A stretch of DNA of 64,000 nucleotides from Leptospira brenneri (GTDB taxonomy: Bacteria; Spirochaetota; Leptospiria; Leptospirales; Leptospiraceae): contig NZ_NPDQ01000003.1 in NCBI RefSeq assembly GCF_002812125.1, forward strand, positions 310,001 to 374,000. Reading direction: 5' to 3'. Made by a program: the position numbers and the translations under genes. Position 1 is the first letter of the stretch; every line of letters begins with the position of its first letter. Of this stretch, positions 19,270 through 29,721 are shown piece after piece. The notes beneath the pieces are model-generated. The model saw nothing but the letters and a program-made list of their open reading frames with translations. It made no database searches and was not told the DNA's origin.

Positions 19270-19767
19270 CTACCCCTTAAAATTCGTAAAATTGGCATCA
19301 AAATTGAAATTGGCGTTCCGGATGGCGGCCATCACCTCTTGCAAATCGTCCTTTTTTTTGCCCACAACCCGAACCGAATCCCCTTGGATGGAAGCCTGAA
19401 CCTTTAGTTTTTGGTCTTTGATGAGGGTCGTAATTTGTTTGGTTTGTTCTTTGTCCAAACCGTTTTGGATTTTCACCTTTTGGCGCACCGTTTGGCCTGT
19501 CGCTGCCTCAATTTTGGATTCAAAATCAAAGGCCTTGAGGCTGATTCCCCTTTTGGCCATTTTGGTTGTCAAAACGTCGATGACCTGTTTAAGTTTGATC
19601 TCGTTTTCCGAGGTCAAAACCAAACTATCTTCGGTAAGTTTGATTTCCGAATTCGAACCCTTAAAATCAAACCTGGTTTGGATTTCTGTCATGGCTTGAG
19701 CCACAGCATTCTGCAATTCCGGTCTTTCTAATTTTGATACAATGTCAAATGATGGATCTTGTGCCAT
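19270..19767 (-). CDS. yajQ: YajQ family nucleotide-binding protein (UPF0234)
   Basis: A 165-residue protein beginning with the family signature PSFDIVSKLERPELQNAV and carrying FDFKGSNSEI and DVLTTKMAKRGISLKAFD. It has two ferredoxin-like folds. Some YajQ proteins bind cyclic di-GMP and act with transcription factors; whether this one does is not visible in the sequence. ATG 19767 has an AGGAG site. It lies 28 bases after alaS and 78 bases before ftsK. Confidence 0.92.
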   Translation of the reverse strand: MAQDPSFDIVSKLERPELQNAVAQAMTEIQTRFDFKGSNSEIKLTEDSLVLTSENEIKLKQVIDVLTTKMAKRGISLKAFDFESKIEAATGQTVRQKVKIQNGLDKEQTKQITTLIKDQKLKVQASIQGDSVRVVGKKKDDLQEVMAAIRNANFNFDANFTNFKG

Positions 19768-19795
19768 ATGAATTCTCCTAACCTAACTTGAGTTT

Positions 19796-22555
19796 TTATC
19801 CTAATTTCTTTTTGGAAAGCTCCAAAGCAAATTCCAATGCAGCCTGAAGACTTTCTGGTTTTTTACCACCACCTTGTGCCATATCAGGTCTTCCCCCACC
19901 TTTTCCATCTAACAGAACCAAGGTTTCTTTTAAAAGATCTCCACAGTGGATCCCTCTTTCATTCAGAACCTTATTACACATAAACACTAAGGTACTCACA
20001 TCTCCATCGCTGGATCCAAATAGACAAAGGATTTCTGGTTCTTTGGCTTTGAGGCTATCGGCAAGATCCTTCAATGACTTTGCATCCACAGAAGAAAAAA
20101 CTTCCGTAACCACCTTTCCCTTTGCCAGTGAATGTGCTTTTTTGAGAAGTCCATCCACAAGTTCTGGATTCATTTGAAACTGGAGTTGTTCCTTTTTCTT
20201 TTTGGCTTTAAAGAGTGCACTGGATTTTTCTTCCAGTTCTCTTTCTAGATCCTCACGAAGTTTACGTAAAAATAAAACGGTAGAATTTCCTTCTTTTGCA
20301 AATCGATTTTGTAAATCTTCAGGTGCTGGAACCACTGTTGTAATTCCAAACTCTTTTAGATCACCAAATGTTTCTTTGGCGGATAAGTTATGAGTTTCTA
20401 CTTTTGCTGCGATTGTTTGGAACTCGGACAAAAAGTATTCGATGACAGAATCCCCACAAATCGCTTCTACCCTTCTGTTACCGGCCCCTGGACTTCCTTC
20501 TTTGATGATGGCAAAGTATCCAATTTCTTTTGTGTTCGATACATGAGTTCCCCCACAAAATTCTTTGGACTTATCACCCATAGAAATCACACGAACCAAA
20601 TTTCCATACTTCTCATCAAACATGGACAAGGCCCCAGATTTTTTTGCGGCCTCAATATCCAACACTTCCGTATTGACTGGAATTTTTGCATTCACAGCTT
20701 CGTTCACATCTTTTTCGATAGAGATGATCTCCTCTTCCGAAAGAGCTTTGGGATGAGAAAAATCAAATCGTAAATAATCCGAAGAAACAATGGAACCTTT
20801 CTGGGCCACATGTGTTCCCAAAATTCTTCGGAGTGCACCGTTTAACAAATGTGTACCGGAATGGTGGTTGGCTAGGTTTTGCCGCCGAGAGGTATCAATC
20901 TCTGCTTCTAAATTTTCTCCCACAGAGATGGTTCCTTTTAAGATCATGCCTAAATGCAGGAAAGTTTCGTTTTCTTTTTGTGTGTCTTGGACTTGGAACT
21001 GGAATCCTTCTTTTTTTAAATATCCCCAGTCTCCAATTTGCCCACCACCTTCTGCATAAAACGGTGTTTTATCAAGAACCACAACGGCTTCTTCCCCTTG
21101 TTTGGCGGAAGTTACAGATTTACCATCCACAAAGAGATATAAAATCTTGGCCGAGGACTTAGCTTCCGTATATCCTAAAAATTCGGTTTTGAGTTCTGGA
21201 GTTGCCGTAAGCCCAGTTAAATACTGAACCTTTTTTCCTTTCCAGCTGGCACGAGAAAGGTCACGATCTTTTTCCAGTTCTAATTCAAATCCTTTATCAT
21301 CAAAACTAAAACCACGATCTTCCACTAGTTCCTTTGTCATCTCACGTGGGAACCCATAAGTGGAATACAAACGAAAACCTTCCTTCCCCGTAACAACAGT
21401 TTGTTGATTCTCCGACAAATGACCCAAAAGAGATTCGAGTTCCTCAAGTCCCACTTCTAAAGTATGTAAGAATAACTCTTCTTCTTTTTTTAAGATGGAT
21501 TCGATGTCTTTTGCTTTGTCTTTTAATTCTGGATATCGAACCGAATATAAATCTCGAAGGGTGGGAATGAGTTTGAATAAAAACGGTTCGTGAATCCCTA
21601 GTTTCCGTGCAAAAAGTGATGCTCTTCGGATGAGCCTACGGATCACATACCCACGTCCCGTCCGGTCAGGATAAATCCCATCACCTAACGAAAAAAACAC
21701 GGAACGTGAATGATCGGTAATCACTCGAAAAGATTGTTTTGTGGATTCGTCGTAAGTTTTCCCAGAAAGTTCTTCGATTTTACGAATGATGGATTTTAGT
21801 TCATCCGTGTCATAAACCGAGTCCACTTCTTGTAATAACATGGCGACCCTTTCGAGGCCAGATCCAGTATCGATCCCAGTTTGTTTTAAAGGGAGGAGTT
21901 CCCCAGAAACAGTTTGGTTAAATTGGTTAAATACCAAATTCCAATATTCTAAATAACGATCACAATCACAACCCGGTTTACAATCGGGATTGTTCCCACA
22001 ATTGGGTCCCCCTTTTTCTGGACCCCGATCCAAATACAATTCCGAACAAGGACCACAAGCCCCACTATCTCCTGCAGGTCCCCAAAAGTTGTCTTTTTTT
22101 CCAAGGCGAACAATTCGTTCTTCCGGAACACCTTGGTCCATCCAAATCTTTTTGGCTTCATCATCATCTAAGTAAATCGTTACCCAAATTTTATCTTTGG
22201 GAATGTGTAGATGGTTTAAAGAAAAATCTAACGCATATTCAATGGCTTCTTTTTTGAAATAATCTCCAAAGGAGAAGTTACCAAGCATTTCAAAAAAGGT
22301 ACAATGCCTTTCTGTTTTTCCCACGACTTCTAGGTCAGTAGTACGAACACATTTTTGTACGGAAGCTGCACGGGTATAAGGTAACTCTACGGCTCCCGTA
22401 AACAAAGGTTTGAACTGAACCATTCCGGCGGTTGTAAATAAAAGAGTGGGATCCCCTTTGGGGATAAGGCTTGAGGAAGGCACAATTGTATGGCCTTTCC
22501 CTTTAAAGTAACTAGTATACAACTCTGCAATTTCGCGGACAGTTTTCGACATCAT
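19796..22555 (-). CDS. alaS: alanyl-tRNA synthetase
   Basis: A full-length 919-residue class II synthetase. The catalytic domain (1-about 240) shows [37 protein letters not shown] and GSGLERVAM. The editing domain carries HHSGTHLL and the zinc-site CGGTHV. The C-terminal C-Ala domain ends with [12 protein letters not shown]. An unusual Cys-rich insertion in the catalytic domain ([16 protein letters not shown], about 187-202) is also seen in other bacterial AlaRS. The start could be either of two adjacent ATGs. It heads the long minus-strand gene run. Confidence 0.96.
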   Translation of the reverse strand: MMSKTVREIAELYTSYFKGKGHTIVPSSSLIPKGDPTLLFTTAGMVQFKPLFTGAVELPYTRAASVQKCVRTTDLEVVGKTERHCTFFEMLGNFSFGDYFKKEAIEYALDFSLNHLHIPKDKIWVTIYLDDDEAKKIWMDQGVPEERIVRLGKKDNFWGPAGDSGACGPCSELYLDRGPEKGGPNCGNNPDCKPGCDCDRYLEYWNLVFNQFNQTVSGELLPLKQTGIDTGSGLERVAMLLQEVDSVYDTDELKSIIRKIEELSGKTYDESTKQSFRVITDHSRSVFFSLGDGIYPDRTGRGYVIRRLIRRASLFARKLGIHEPFLFKLIPTLRDLYSVRYPELKDKAKDIESILKKEEELFLHTLEVGLEELESLLGHLSENQQTVVTGKEGFRLYSTYGFPREMTKELVEDRGFSFDDKGFELELEKDRDLSRASWKGKKVQYLTGLTATPELKTEFLGYTEAKSSAKILYLFVDGKSVTSAKQGEEAVVVLDKTPFYAEGGGQIGDWGYLKKEGFQFQVQDTQKENETFLHLGMILKGTISVGENLEAEIDTSRRQNLANHHSGTHLLNGALRRILGTHVAQKGSIVSSDYLRFDFSHPKALSEEEIISIEKDVNEAVNAKIPVNTEVLDIEAAKKSGALSMFDEKYGNLVRVISMGDKSKEFCGGTHVSNTKEIGYFAIIKEGSPGAGNRRVEAICGDSVIEYFLSEFQTIAAKVETHNLSAKETFGDLKEFGITTVVPAPEDLQNRFAKEGNSTVLFLRKLREDLERELEEKSSALFKAKKKKEQLQFQMNPELVDGLLKKAHSLAKGKVVTEVFSSVDAKSLKDLADSLKAKEPEILCLFGSSDGDVSTLVFMCNKVLNERGIHCGDLLKETLVLLDGKGGGRPDMAQGGGKKPESLQAALEFALELSKKKLG

Positions 22556-22604
22556 ACACTTACAGCGAAATCGGGTTTGCCTCCTAGGGCAAGGAAATTA
22601 GAAG

Positions 22605-23792
22605 TTAACTCTGCCTTAATTCCTTATATTGGAGAAAAGAAAAAAGTCCAAAACAGAGAAATCCCGCGCCAAGAAGACCAAATGTCATTTGGGAACCGAC
22701 CGTGTCCGCCAATAATGCCGAAAGAAATCCAGAAACAGCCGGCGTAAACTGGAAACAAACCGTATAAAGTGAAAGGACTCGTCCCCGAATTCCATCCTCA
22801 GTCCGTTTTTGCAAAATGGCTGGAAGGAGGCTAGAAAGCACCCCTCCGGACACCCCAAAACAAAACAAAAAGAAAGAAGTAATATAGGCCTTTCCAAAAG
22901 GAACAAATCCCAAAAAGGAAAGGGAAGAGAGAGAAAAAACAATGAGTAAAACCAAACCCTTTCGTTCTAGATGGTGGAAGAGAATGGTGAGAACCCCGCC
23001 AAGAAAGAGTCCAGGCCCAAGAAAAACGAGAACCGTTCCGCGAGCAAGCTCCCCTAACCCAAGTTCCATGCGTACATACTTCGGCAAAACCACTTGGATG
23101 GGACCGAGTGCTAGCATACTAAGAATGGTCATGTACATGACCTGCCTAGATACCTTGTCCCCTTTTAGAAATTCCCAAATGGCATGGAAATTTTTGGTAA
23201 GGGAAGGAAGTCCTTTCTCCTGTTTTTGTTTTACTTCATGATTTGTAATCTTTAACAAAGTAAAGGCGACCATGGACAGAAGATGAAACCCAGAGATCCA
23301 AAGAAATAAATTTGGATAATCGTTGAATTCTCGAAACCAACCCACAGCCAGAGGACTCATTCCAAAAGCAAAAATCAAAAGAAGATTACCGGCTATGGTA
23401 TGAAAGACCAACCGATGAGATTCCATTACCTCACGTAAAATAGCCATTCTTCCTGGAAGGACGGTTGTCATTCCGATCCCATTCACAAAAGCCAGAGGGA
23501 GTAACCAAATAGGATATGATTGGAAAAACTTAGTTTCGGTTCCCAAAAGAAAACTCGCGATAAAAAGAAAGAACTGAAAACTCACCACCACCCATTTTTT
23601 GGAATAATGATCGAGTAAGTAACCCGTGTATAAGAAAAAAATCGGAAAGGGCAAAAAGAGAAAAAAGAAAACAATCCCAGAGAAACCTTTCATCGCCTCT
23701 AAGGTTTGGCAAAAAATGACAATGGAATATAAAAAACAGCTACTGGCAAAAGTGCCCATAGCAAAGGCAAAATAGAATACGAGTTGGTTCAA
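22605..23792 (-). CDS. major facilitator superfamily transporter
   Basis: A 395-residue membrane protein with about 12 hydrophobic segments and MFS features such as GYLLDHYSKKW after helix 2 and a second half opening after QVMYMTILSMLALGP. The substrate is unknown; the form is like drug/efflux or macrolide-type MFS pumps. The open frame runs back to 23936, but that would cross the rpsI terminator and the end of rpsI, so I place the start at TTG 23792, which has an AGGTAGG-type site just upstream. The 50 bases to alaS suggest possible co-transcription. Confidence 0.82.
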   Translation of the reverse strand: MNQLVFYFAFAMGTFASSCFLYSIVIFCQTLEAMKGFSGIVFFFLFLPFPIFFLYTGYLLDHYSKKWVVVSFQFFLFIASFLLGTETKFFQSYPIWLLPLAFVNGIGMTTVLPGRMAILREVMESHRLVFHTIAGNLLLIFAFGMSPLAVGWFREFNDYPNLFLWISGFHLLSMVAFTLLKITNHEVKQKQEKGLPSLTKNFHAIWEFLKGDKVSRQVMYMTILSMLALGPIQVVLPKYVRMELGLGELARGTVLVFLGPGLFLGGVLTILFHHLERKGLVLLIVFSLSSLSFLGFVPFGKAYITSFFLFCFGVSGGVLSSLLPAILQKRTEDGIRGRVLSLYTVCFQFTPAVSGFLSALLADTVGSQMTFGLLGAGFLCFGLFSFLQYKELRQS

Positions 23793-23805
23793 ATTGTACC
23801 TACCT

Positions 23806-23832
23806 AAAAAAAAAGCCTCCCGTAGGAGGCTT
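23806..23832 (-). terminator. rho-independent terminator after rpsI
   Basis: A perfect 8-bp stem (AAGCCTCC / GGAGGCTT) with a 4-base loop is followed, in the minus direction, by at least eight T residues. It ends the rplM-rpsI transcript and separates it from the MFS gene. Confidence 0.93.
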
Positions 23833-23859
23833 CGTATCGGAAAAAAAGAGGAATTCCGA

Positions 23860-24255
23860 TTAACGTTTTGAGAACTGAGTTCCTCGACGTGCTTTGCGTA
23901 GACCGTATTTTTTACGTTCCACCATACGGCTATCACGAGTGAGAAAACCTTCTTTTTTCAAAGTAGGTTTTAAAGACTCATTGAAAGCCACAAGTGCACG
24001 AGCCACTGCATGTCGGATGGCTCCTACTTGACCAACAACACCACCACCAGTTACATTGAGTGCGATATCATACTTGTCACGAGCATCTAAAACGAGAAGA
24101 GGCTCAAGAGCACGACGAACTAAGTGTTCGCCATTTTTGATATAATCTTTTACATCTTTGTGGTTTACTGTGATTTTACCTGTTCCAGATGCGATTTTTG
24201 CACGTGCAACGGATGTTTTGCGTCGGCCTACTGCCCAAACTGCTTTTTGCGCCAT
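23860..24255 (-). CDS. rpsI: 30S ribosomal protein S9
   Basis: A 131-residue S9 with [24 protein letters not shown] at its start and the invariant C-terminal RRGTQFSKR tail that reaches the P-site tRNA (the family usually ends PQFSKR; here TQFSKR). It follows rplM after one base, the classic L13-S9 operon, and is followed by a strong terminator. Confidence 0.97.
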   Translation of the reverse strand: MAQKAVWAVGRRKTSVARAKIASGTGKITVNHKDVKDYIKNGEHLVRRALEPLLVLDARDKYDIALNVTGGGVVGQVGAIRHAVARALVAFNESLKPTLKKEGFLTRDSRMVERKKYGLRKARRGTQFSKR

Positions 24256-24256
24256 A

Positions 24257-24709
24257 TTATTTCAACTCCAGTTTTAGGGGCTTTTGAGCTCCCAAGTTGT
24301 GGTCATTGCCAGCAAATACACGGCAATTTCTCAACATTTGATCACCTAACTTAGATTTAGGTAACATTCCTTTCACAGCTTCCATGATCACTCTTTCAGG
24401 ATTTTCTTGGATGAGTTTATGGAAAGCAATGGCAGTCATACCACCTGGGTAACGTGAGTGGTGGTAGTAAATTTTTTGTTCTCTTTTGCGACCAGTAACA
24501 GCCACTTTAGAAGCATTAACGATAATGATATTATCACCACAATCCTGGTTAGGAGTGAAGGTAGATTTGTGTTTTCCGCGAAGTCGGGAAGCTACTTGAC
24601 TTGCCAATCTTCCGAGAGTCTTATCAGTTGCATCCACAACAAACCACTGTTTTTGTACGGCTTCTTTTGCGATAGAAGGGGTCTTGTGGGCTTTAGACAA
24701 TAGTTCCAT
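24257..24709 (-). CDS. rplM: 50S ribosomal protein L13
   Basis: A 150-residue L13: [49 protein letters not shown] and the C-terminal [11 protein letters not shown] block are all present. I chose ATG 24709; a GTG at 24754 would add 15 acidic residues ([11 protein letters not shown]) atypical of L13, so that stretch is better seen as 5' leader. It contains a GAGGAAAA element that may act as the ribosome-binding site although it is rather far from the ATG. It is divergent from thiL. Confidence 0.95.
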   Translation of the reverse strand: MELLSKAHKTPSIAKEAVQKQWFVVDATDKTLGRLASQVASRLRGKHKSTFTPNQDCGDNIIIVNASKVAVTGRKREQKIYYHHSRYPGGMTAIAFHKLIQENPERVIMEAVKGMLPKSKLGDQMLRNCRVFAGNDHNLGAQKPLKLELK

Positions 24710-24786
24710 AAGTACGAGATTTTCCTCTTTTATGTCAGGATTTTCGGTTTTCACACCGGGTCAAACAAATTTATTGGGATCTAACT

Positions 24787-25695
24787 TTGAAAGAATCTGA
24801 AATTATACGCACTTTGTTTGGAACCACCCCTCCTCCTGAGGATGACTGTTACTTTCTGGCTCCGAACCGTCTGGTGACAACGGACTCTTTGTCCGAAGGC
24901 ACTCATTTCCTCCACGACTGGTCCTCTCCAGAGATTTTGGCAAAGAAACTCGTGGAAGTGAATGTATCCGACATCATTGCCTCTGGCGGAAACCCAAAAG
25001 AGTGTTTTCTCAACCTTGGTCTCTCTCCCCTATCCCGTAAAAAAGAATGGATTCGAGCGTTTTCGAAAGAACTTCGTAAATCTTTAAACCAATATGGGAT
25101 GAAACTGGCAGGAGGCGATACCTTTTCTGCCTCCAAAACCCAACTCACACTCACAGTTGTCGGAACCGTGGAAAAACCCTGGCTCCGTTCTGGGGGAAAA
25201 CCGGGAGATTATCTGTATATCACAGGTTCCCTCGGACAAAGCCAACTGGGATATCATTGTTTACGGAAAAAAAAGAGAGAGAAGAAATACAAAGAAGCCA
25301 TAGAACGCCACCTATCACCAAACTCTCGCTTCATGGTATTCCCGTATTTACAAAACTTTAGAATCAATGCCTGTATGGACATTACTGATGGACTCATTCA
25401 AGATGCAGAACGACTGGCACATGCTTCTCACGGGAAATTAAAGATTCAAATGGAATCCCTTCCCTTGGATCCTTTGGCATTAGCAGAACTTGGACTGGAT
25501 TTGTGTTTGGGTTCTGGTGAAGAACTAGAACTTCTATTTTTGTCCCCAGATATTTTACCAACAAAACTAGCGGGCGTTCCTGTCACTATGGTCGGTAGGC
25601 TGGAAAAAGGAAAACCGGGAATACAATTTAAAAAAGAAGGAAAAACCTACCTTCCCAAATCGAAAGGATTCCTTCACTTTTCTGAGGAAGAGTAA
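24787..25695 (+). CDS. thiL: thiamine-monophosphate kinase
   Basis: Phosphorylates thiamine monophosphate to the active diphosphate. The 302-residue protein shows the AIR-synthase-like fold: DDCYFL and TTDSLSEGTHF near the start (the ATP/Mg aspartates), VNVSDIIASGG, MKLAGGDTF, and MDITDGL with the second metal aspartates. The start is TTG 24787. It overlaps the convergent receiver-domain gene by 22 bases. The neighbourhood contains no other thiamine gene. Confidence 0.92.
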   Translation: MKESEIIRTLFGTTPPPEDDCYFLAPNRLVTTDSLSEGTHFLHDWSSPEILAKKLVEVNVSDIIASGGNPKECFLNLGLSPLSRKKEWIRAFSKELRKSLNQYGMKLAGGDTFSASKTQLTLTVVGTVEKPWLRSGGKPGDYLYITGSLGQSQLGYHCLRKKKREKKYKEAIERHLSPNSRFMVFPYLQNFRINACMDITDGLIQDAERLAHASHGKLKIQMESLPLDPLALAELGLDLCLGSGEELELLFLSPDILPTKLAGVPVTMVGRLEKGKPGIQFKKEGKTYLPKSKGFLHFSEEE

Positions 25696-26948
25696 GGAAG
25701 GAAAATCTTAAACTCAATTTTAATTTCTTTAACTTCGCTGACATGATCAATTAAGTTAAAAGCAGAAATCGTCCCACCAAATTTCTGCACTGTTTGTTTT
25801 ACAAAACTAAGTCCAATTCCAAAATCCAAAGACCCATGTTTTTCATAAACATTTTTGTTCAATCGAAAAAACGGTTCAAAGATCAATTCCAGATGTTCAT
25901 TGGAGATTCCAGTGGAAACAAATCTTTCGTCTCCATAGGAATTGACGATCGACAGATAAATCCCATCGTCATCAAAGTTGAGTATAAAATAAATTTTACT
26001 AGATGCACCAGAAAACCTCATTGCATTTAACAAAAGTTCATGTAGTATTTTCTGAAAATAAAACTGATTCCAAATTATTTTTTTGGAATTCACTTTTTTC
26101 CCCTTATACTCTGGAATAAGAAGACTATGATCTCTTAAGGAAAGAAGTGGCTGCACTTCTTCTCTGAGGTTTAACATCTCATTAAAAATTTGTAAAGGAG
26201 ATACAGACTCCAATTCAATTCGATCAAAAATGACATCTTCGATTTCAAGCAACCTGTCTAAAACTTTTTTTGAATAAGCAGCATTCTCTTCTAAAATACC
26301 AAGAATATCAGAATCGATAATGATTCCGCCCCCTTCTGCTTTGGGCATTGATTTGATCACATCAATGATTTGAGTTAATACACCAAACCCTGCACCTTGG
26401 GCCAAACTAGTGCGTAATCCATAGAAAAGATTCCGATGTAATTCATTTACATTCAGATCTCCCTTCTTGATGCGGGCATTTTTATAACTGTACCACTCAA
26501 GAAGTTTCTCTAAGGAAACGATTTTTTCCCTTTCATATTCTGAGTGTTCATATTCATTTTTTTTATTGGAGAGTTGGTATTTGATTCTTGATACCAGTTC
26601 TTCGGGGTGGACAGGTTTAATTAAATACTCCTGCACACTTTCTCTCATTACATCAATGATTTGTTTAGGATCTTCTGTCGATGTGATGATTAAAATAGGT
26701 ATGTTTTTATTGATCTTACGAATTTCTCTAACAAAATCTAAACCATTTCCATCAGGCAATTGTAAATCCGTGATCACGATATTATGGCTTTGAAAATGGT
26801 TTTCTGCAAAGTATTCTAGGGCAGTTTTTTTCTCGGTAAAACAAGTAACATCCATTCCTTGTTTTTGTAATATTCCACTATATAATAAACTGATAGAGGG
26901 ATCATCCTCAAGAAGGATTACTTTGATGATTGAATTTTTTTTTCTCAT
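25674..26948 (-). CDS. response regulator receiver fused to a histidine-kinase-like module
   Basis: A 424-residue cytoplasmic protein with a reversed hybrid layout. Residues 1-125 form a receiver domain with acidic pocket EDD, phospho-acceptor Asp61 (VITDLQLPDG), Thr and Lys (LIKPVHPEE). A coiled-coil linker leads to a dimerisation helix where the H-box reads FYGLRTSL (about 175-182): Tyr176 stands where kinases have the phosphorylated His. Residues about 290-424 are a HATPase_c domain (HELLLNAMRFSG; FGIGLSFVKQTVQKFGG). It may bind ATP but is unlikely to autophosphorylate canonically. No partner kinase is adjacent. Confidence 0.85.
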   Translation of the reverse strand: MRKKNSIIKVILLEDDPSISLLYSGILQKQGMDVTCFTEKKTALEYFAENHFQSHNIVITDLQLPDGNGLDFVREIRKINKNIPILIITSTEDPKQIIDVMRESVQEYLIKPVHPEELVSRIKYQLSNKKNEYEHSEYEREKIVSLEKLLEWYSYKNARIKKGDLNVNELHRNLFYGLRTSLAQGAGFGVLTQIIDVIKSMPKAEGGGIIIDSDILGILEENAAYSKKVLDRLLEIEDVIFDRIELESVSPLQIFNEMLNLREEVQPLLSLRDHSLLIPEYKGKKVNSKKIIWNQFYFQKILHELLLNAMRFSGASSKIYFILNFDDDGIYLSIVNSYGDERFVSTGISNEHLELIFEPFFRLNKNVYEKHGSLDFGIGLSFVKQTVQKFGGTISAFNLIDHVSEVKEIKIEFKIFLPYSSSEK

Positions 26949-27009
26949 CGTAGGAGATGAGACGAAGGAAAAGGAAAAAGGTAAGCAAAAACACTTACCT
27001 TTTTTCTAA

Positions 27010-28521
27010 TTATACATTCTCTGTATTCGATTCTCCGCTGAAACTATCCCTAGAATCATCATTTGTGTTATTTGAATGTTCTGATGAGGAAGTTTCTTGA
27101 TTCACATTTTGATTCTGGTTTTGGTTTTGATTGGGAGAACCACCACCTCTTCTGTCTCTGTGTTTCTTTCTTGGTGGGCGTTTTTTATTCCCTTCTTTTT
27201 TACGATTCTGTTGTCCGAACTGATGGCTATCTGGTTTCGGTCTTTGTCGTAATGAGATTTCCCAAAAGAATGCAGTTTGAACAGCAGCTTCATTTCCTTC
27301 TGAGATCGCAACGATCTTATAAACCATAAACGCATCATAGAAGTAGTCCTTCTTTTTAAAAAAGGAATTTTGTCTTTCTTTTTCATCGTCAGTGACTTGG
27401 AAACGAGGTTGGCTGATAAATATCTTAACCAAATTGTCTTGTTCACGTTTAGGAATTCCCATTCGTTCAAAAACAGGTTGAAGACTTTCTTTGATGTTAT
27501 GCGCTAGGTGGCCACGATCATTTTCATAAAGATCTTTTACGATATCATAGAAAATTAACGAATAAAAAATAGCAGGAGTCATCTCTTCTCTGGCAGAGAG
27601 GAGTTTGTCTGTAACTGCTAGTCTTTTACCAAGTGGTGTTTCCATAAAATGTTCACGCCACTCTGCATCTGTTTTTTTCAGTTTATCTGCAGGTTCTTTG
27701 AATAATACATCGAGCAAATGGTTCTCCGCAAGGCCTTCGAAAATCATCGAAGTTTTCCAAGTTCGAAACATTTTATTGTATTCTTCTAATAGTCTAGCAG
27801 TGGAAGACTTCTCGAGTTCCAAACGGTTCTTTTTGATTGCCAGTTTGGTTTTTTTCTCGATGTCGAGTCCAAGTAAAACAGAAAATTTAACAGCCCGTAA
27901 CATACGAACGGGATCTTCTTTGAAAGAAATGTCTGGATCCCCAATGACCCGAACGATTTTCTTTTGGATGTCTTCAAATCCACCAACGTAATCCAAAATG
28001 GAATCGTTTTTAGGATCGTAGAACAAGGAATTGATGGTAAAGTCGCGTCTTGCCGCGTCTTCCTTTGCTGTACCGAAGGAGTTGTCTCGTTTGATGAGAT
28101 AATCGTTTTCTGCTTTGTGTTTTTCCAAACGATGTTCCGGTAATGATCGGAACGTTGATACTTCAATAATTTTACCTTTAAAAATGATATGTACAATTTT
28201 AAATCGTTTACCGATGATTCGGCAGTTATTGAAGATCCTTTTGATTTGGTTTGGAGTCGCACTTGTGACTATATCAAAGTCTTTCGGGCGTTTGCCCATA
28301 AGCAGATCTCTGACCCCTCCACCGACTAAATAGGCCTTGTAACGAAACTTGTTCAATCGATTGATGATTTTGATGGCATCTTCATCGATATTGGCCCTGC
28401 GTATGGAATGGGATTCTCGATAGTATCTCTTTCCCTCCGGGTACATCAAAAAGGAATCGACAGAGTCGGCTTTCTTTCTGAAAAGAGAAGTGAGAAATTT
28501 AAACATATTGGATTCATCCAC
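27010..28521 (-). CDS. pcnB: poly(A) polymerase / tRNA nucleotidyltransferase family protein
   Basis: Class II nucleotidyltransferase: [22 protein letters not shown] gives the metal-binding Asp81 and Asp83, and [13 protein letters not shown] and RMLRAVKF follow. The features RRAN...[24 protein letters not shown] and [14 protein letters not shown] resemble bacterial poly(A) polymerase I more than CCA-adding enzymes, but the specificity is not certain. The 503-residue protein ends in an unusual tail (about 430-503): a basic [16 protein letters not shown] block and then an Asn/Gln/Ser-rich stretch with NQNQNQNQN. The start is GTG 28521, or ATG 28506. Confidence 0.82.
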   Translation of the reverse strand: MDESNMFKFLTSLFRKKADSVDSFLMYPEGKRYYRESHSIRRANIDEDAIKIINRLNKFRYKAYLVGGGVRDLLMGKRPKDFDIVTSATPNQIKRIFNNCRIIGKRFKIVHIIFKGKIIEVSTFRSLPEHRLEKHKAENDYLIKRDNSFGTAKEDAARRDFTINSLFYDPKNDSILDYVGGFEDIQKKIVRVIGDPDISFKEDPVRMLRAVKFSVLLGLDIEKKTKLAIKKNRLELEKSSTARLLEEYNKMFRTWKTSMIFEGLAENHLLDVLFKEPADKLKKTDAEWREHFMETPLGKRLAVTDKLLSAREEMTPAIFYSLIFYDIVKDLYENDRGHLAHNIKESLQPVFERMGIPKREQDNLVKIFISQPRFQVTDDEKERQNSFFKKKDYFYDAFMVYKIVAISEGNEAAVQTAFFWEISLRQRPKPDSHQFGQQNRKKEGNKKRPPRKKHRDRRGGGSPNQNQNQNQNVNQETSSSEHSNNTNDDSRDSFSGESNTENV

Positions 28522-28573
28522 TTTCCCTTGAAAAATGGCCTGGGCAAGGAAAAAATTGGCTGAATAACGAACA

Positions 28574-29575
28574 TTGGCAGAAACTTACGTCACAACCGCC
28601 TATGAAAGGCTCCAAATTGCACACTTACGTTGGCGAAAACGCGCCCAGAAGTGGATTTCCCGTAGCCGGGAAAAAGTGAGTTTTGTCCTCATCCCGAATG
28701 ATGAAAAACCCTTTGCCCAGATCGAAATCTCCATTGGTATGCTCGGGTTTTTATTCGGACTCTCCCTTTCCCTCGTCCTCCTCTCCTTTGGGCTTTTGGT
28801 TTACTTTTCCTTTTTCTTTGACAGAAACCTCTCTTTGGAGAAAAAAACCGAAACCCAACTAGTTTCCTTTTTGTTCTACGATCTTTTGTCTCAAGACTTA
28901 AGAGATTCGGTAGAGGAACTGGAATCCACAACAGAATCATTGAATTTACTGGCCTGGGAAGAAATCCCCGAAAAGGAGATGATCACTCAAGACTATTTGC
29001 TCAAAGAAGAATTCCATAAAGATGCGAGTGAACTTGATTCTAATCTCCTATTATTCCAACAGGTAGTCACCACCTACACACAGTTTGGTGTTAGGTTAGG
29101 AAATTTAGTCCCTAACTTCCAAAATGCGATTGATTACCTTTCCATGAGAGAAAGTATTTTTTATTCTATGCCGAGGGGTCGTCCTTTAAGACCTGGGGTG
29201 GGAGTTGTTACCTCTACCTTTGGGTATAGGAGTGACCCTTTTGGAATTTTACCAGTGGGAGAATACCACTCAGGGATTGACTTTGCTGCGGGCGAAGGGA
29301 CACCGATTTATGCCACAGGCCCTGGAATCATTGCTGTCGACACAGCGGTTGGTGGTCTTGGAAAATCAGTTCGTATCAACCATGAAAATGGATTTTTTAC
29401 CCTTTATGGACACTGCTCTCTCATCTTAGTAAATCCAGGAGACCGGGTCAAACGGGGAGATAAAATTGCTCTAGTAGGCCAAACAGGAAAAGCAACCGGA
29501 GCGCACGTCCACTACGAAGTTCGGACTGGTCTCGATGCTCCTCTTGATCCAGAAGAATACATCAACTTAGATTAA
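28574..29575 (+). CDS. M23-family metallopeptidase, membrane anchored
   Basis: A 333-residue protein with a cytoplasmic N-terminus, a membrane helix at about 50-80, a coiled periplasmic stretch and a LytM/M23 domain (about 205-325). The zinc ligands are visible: HSGIDFAAG (His and Asp) and HVHYEVR (HxH). It likely cuts peptidoglycan cross-links, or activates other hydrolases if it is an EnvC-like regulator, though the complete metal site favours an active enzyme. TTG 28574 is the only start in range. It is divergent from pcnB by 52 bases. Confidence 0.88.
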   Translation: MAETYVTTAYERLQIAHLRWRKRAQKWISRSREKVSFVLIPNDEKPFAQIEISIGMLGFLFGLSLSLVLLSFGLLVYFSFFFDRNLSLEKKTETQLVSFLFYDLLSQDLRDSVEELESTTESLNLLAWEEIPEKEMITQDYLLKEEFHKDASELDSNLLLFQQVVTTYTQFGVRLGNLVPNFQNAIDYLSMRESIFYSMPRGRPLRPGVGVVTSTFGYRSDPFGILPVGEYHSGIDFAAGEGTPIYATGPGIIAVDTAVGGLGKSVRINHENGFFTLYGHCSLILVNPGDRVKRGDKIALVGQTGKATGAHVHYEVRTGLDAPLDPEEYINLD

Positions 29576-29649
29576 AACAATTTTGAAAAGGAAAAGGACT
29601 AAGGTGCTTTTTCTGATTGTGAATGTTTTGATGGGAAAGAAATAAACCG

Positions 29650-29705
29650 GGTTCGAACCTCTGTTTGCTCGTGGACCACCACAAGCAAGAGACAAAGGTC
29701 GAACC
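29650..29705. repeat. imperfect inverted repeat between convergent genes
   Basis: Left arm GGTTCGAACC...TTGCTCGTGG and right arm CCACCACAAGCAA...GGTCGAACC can fold into a roughly 25-bp imperfect stem with a tiny loop. It lies between the M23 gene and doxX, which converge here, so it may end both transcripts, although there is no T-run. The rest of 29576-29721 shows nothing else. Confidence 0.5.
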
Positions 29706-29721
29706 AGTTCGAAATAAATAT

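Noticed and set aside
20390..20773. 127-codon frame opposite alaS
   Set aside because: Entirely antisense to a conserved catalytic/editing region of AlaRS and without a ribosome-binding site.
23793..23936. N-terminal extension of the MFS transporter frame
   Set aside because: It overlaps the end of rpsI and its terminator; a TTG with a ribosome-binding site after the terminator gives a normal MFS length.
24710..24754. 15-residue acidic extension of L13
   Set aside because: L13 proteins do not carry it, and it is better explained as the 5' leader.
27100..27140. Short tandem repeat in the nucleotidyltransferase tail considered as VNTR or CRISPR
   Set aside because: Only about four six-base NQ units in frame, with no spacers; it is coding low-complexity.
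29640..29710. GGGTTCGAACC looks like the T-arm of a tRNA
   Set aside because: No matching acceptor, D-arm or anticodon arm lies at the right distance on either strand; it is one arm of an imperfect inverted repeat.
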